Below, in pieces: positions 5,548 to 6,245 of a DNA stretch of 6,245 nucleotides. Made by a program: the position numbers and the translations under genes. The stretch is from Akkermansia sp. (GTDB taxonomy: Bacteria > Verrucomicrobiota > Verrucomicrobiia > Verrucomicrobiales > Akkermansiaceae), in the NCBI GenBank assembly GCA_017379255.1, contig JAFNWZ010000278.1:1-6245 (forward strand), read 5' to 3'. The notes under the pieces are model-generated. The model saw only the letters and a program-made list of their open reading frames with translations. It made no database searches and was not told the origin of the DNA. How positions within the stretch are numbered: the first letter of the stretch is position 1; every line of letters begins with the position of its first letter.

Positions 5548-5782
5548 CGGGTGTGGATTCTGCGGCGGGCGGTTGGGTGGCCGCTTGTTCCAATTTCTGT
5601 ATTTTCAGCTCGGCATTGGCCAGTAGCTGCTCACTGCTGCGGATGAGGGCGAGCCCCTCTGCCGCCAGCGCAATCATTTCTTCCAGTCCGGTTTCAGGAT
5701 TATTCACCAGGGCAACAATCTGCTCAAGGCGGGCCGTGGCTTCCTCGAAATTCGGTGTTTTGCTTTTTGCGCGTGGCGGCAT
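5519..5782 (-). CDS. xseB: Exodeoxyribonuclease VII small subunit (87 aa)
   Basis: XseB is the small helical subunit that binds the large catalytic subunit XseA in exonuclease VII, which degrades single-stranded DNA. The size fits the family. The core pattern is clear: Asn-Phe-Glu-Glu-Ala (11-15), Arg-Leu-Glu-Gln-Ile-Val (18-23), Gly-Leu-Glu-Glu-Met (32-36), Glu-Gly-Leu-Ala-Leu-Ile (42-47) and Asn-Ala-Glu-Leu-Lys-Ile (56-61). Together these form two helices of a helical hairpin. A Pro/Ala-rich tail with no obvious domain follows (68-87). Its 3' end overlaps dxs by 29 nt in another frame, implying coupled translation. xseB beside dxs is a common bacterial linkage, often with ispA between them, but ispA is absent here. 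xseA is not in the window. The start ATG lies 20 nt after the preceding gene's stop, without an SD. Confidence 0.9.
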   Translation of the reverse strand: MPPRAKSKTPNFEEATARLEQIVALVNNPETGLEEMIALAAEGLALIRSSEQLLANAELKIQKLEQAATQPPAAESTPDDHAEFALI

Positions 5783-5802
5783 AGGTTCAGGCGGTTGTGG
5801 TG

Positions 5803-6245
5803 TTATTTGTTTTGATCGCCCACATCTTCGCGGCTGTAGTAAATCATTTCTGCGCCGAGAATGAAATTGCGGTGGCGGTAAACGCCTTGGGAGGATACCA
5901 GGCTGGCCAGCGGGCGCGCGGTGGATTTCTCATTGGCGTTGCTGGTAAACAGCTCTGCAAAGGCCATGTTGTGCTTGGGCGCAAGCAGCAGCAGTTTGCC
6001 CTCCAGCGCCAGCGGCGCAAAATCACCTGACGAGCGGATGACTCCGCTCAATCCGCCACTCTGCATGGAGTGGGAGCTGGGCGTAATCAGGAAGCCCTGC
6101 ACACTTTGCCCGTATCTGGCAAAAATGGGTTCCAGGTTGCGGGTGTATTCCGTAAGGCTCAGTGGCATCCACAGGGCTTTGCGGTCGGCATACCATGCCA
6201 CGGCCCAGGGCTGATCCGTCACCACGATTTCCTTATCGTTTGTCA
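5803..6245 (-). CDS. C-terminal part of a probable GT-C membrane glycosyltransferase (partial)
   Basis: The frame ends at TAA (5805-5803) and stays open to the right edge, so the 5' part is missing; 146 complete codons are visible. A GTG at 6225 could be read as a start, but the coding frame continues above it, so it is internal. The segment Val-Thr-Asp-Gln-Pro-Trp-Ala-Val-Ala-Trp-Tyr-Ala-Asp-Arg, followed by Leu-Trp-Met-Pro-Leu, resembles the soluble domain that follows the membrane helices in ArnT/PMT-like (GT39/GT83) transferases. There it typically reads as a 'vacant, in-a-house, walled' substrate-handling region. A Phe-Leu-Ile-Thr-Pro strand comes next, then a polar C-terminus. No transmembrane helix falls within the visible part. 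If right, it would transfer sugars from polyprenyl phosphate in the envelope. The family call rests on short motifs only. It appears to be the upstream member of the xseB-dxs-TPR-recO operon. Confidence 0.45.
   Translation of the reverse strand, partial: TNDKEIVVTDQPWAVAWYADRKALWMPLSLTEYTRNLEPIFARYGQSVQGFLITPSSHSMQSGGLSGVIRSSGDFAPLALEGKLLLLAPKHNMAFAELFTSNANEKSTARPLASLVSSQGVYRHRNFILGAEMIYYSREDVGDQNK

Noticed and set aside
5803..6225. Complete 140-aa protein starting at GTG 6225
   Set aside because: The same frame continues without a stop to the window edge and the upstream residues fit the domain, so the gene is partial, not short.
1..6245. CRISPR array, tRNA, rRNA, IS element or phage genes
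   Set aside because: No direct-repeat array, cloverleaf, terminal inverted repeats, transposase or phage gene was seen; nearly all the window is housekeeping coding sequence.

Overview
The window holds ordinary bacterial housekeeping genes, probably chromosomal, with moderately high GC content. No phage, transposon, CRISPR, tRNA or rRNA signature was seen. It suggests a Gram-negative-type (diderm) bacterium: it encodes a KdsD/KpsF-type arabinose-5-phosphate isomerase (an LPS Kdo step), a probable envelope glycosyltransferase and a secreted TPR protein. The Arg-tipped EF-P, short RecO, solitary short S6 and lack of Shine-Dalgarno sequences fit the Verrucomicrobiota/Akkermansia neighbourhood. 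That placement is an impression from the sequence, not a search result.

Left half, + strand (1-2291). The tail of a membrane protein (2-112) is followed by three genes that look independently transcribed: efp (164-733, translation elongation factor P with Arg at the functional loop tip), kdsD (852-1820, SIS plus two CBS domains) and rpsF (1943-2221, ribosomal protein S6). Textbook intrinsic terminators follow efp (760-790) and rpsF (2262-2291). A weaker hairpin arrangement follows kdsD. Sigma-70-like promoters precede efp and kdsD, and a partial -10 precedes rpsF. The efp and rpsF -10 elements each end 9 nt before the ATG, which suggests leaderless or nearly leaderless mRNAs.

Right half, - strand (2345-6245). 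A compact operon is read right to left: the C-terminal part of a probable GT-C glycosyltransferase, xseB, dxs, a secreted TPR protein and a short recO. xseB and dxs overlap by 29 nt, dxs and the TPR gene overlap by 4 nt (ATGA), and the TPR gene and recO are 3 nt apart. This points to one polycistronic mRNA with translational coupling. The operon's promoter is beyond the right edge. The two halves converge at 2222-2344, where the rpsF terminator lies.

Functions: EF-P and S6 serve translation, KdsD feeds Kdo/LPS synthesis, DXS starts the MEP isoprenoid pathway, and XseB and RecO belong to DNA processing and repair. No undescribed multi-gene system is evident. The points most worth a second look are the PPR loop of EF-P, the possible leaderless transcripts, the mutually exclusive hairpins between kdsD and rpsF, the RecO lacking its usual C-terminal segment, and the DXS with altered cofactor-site motifs.
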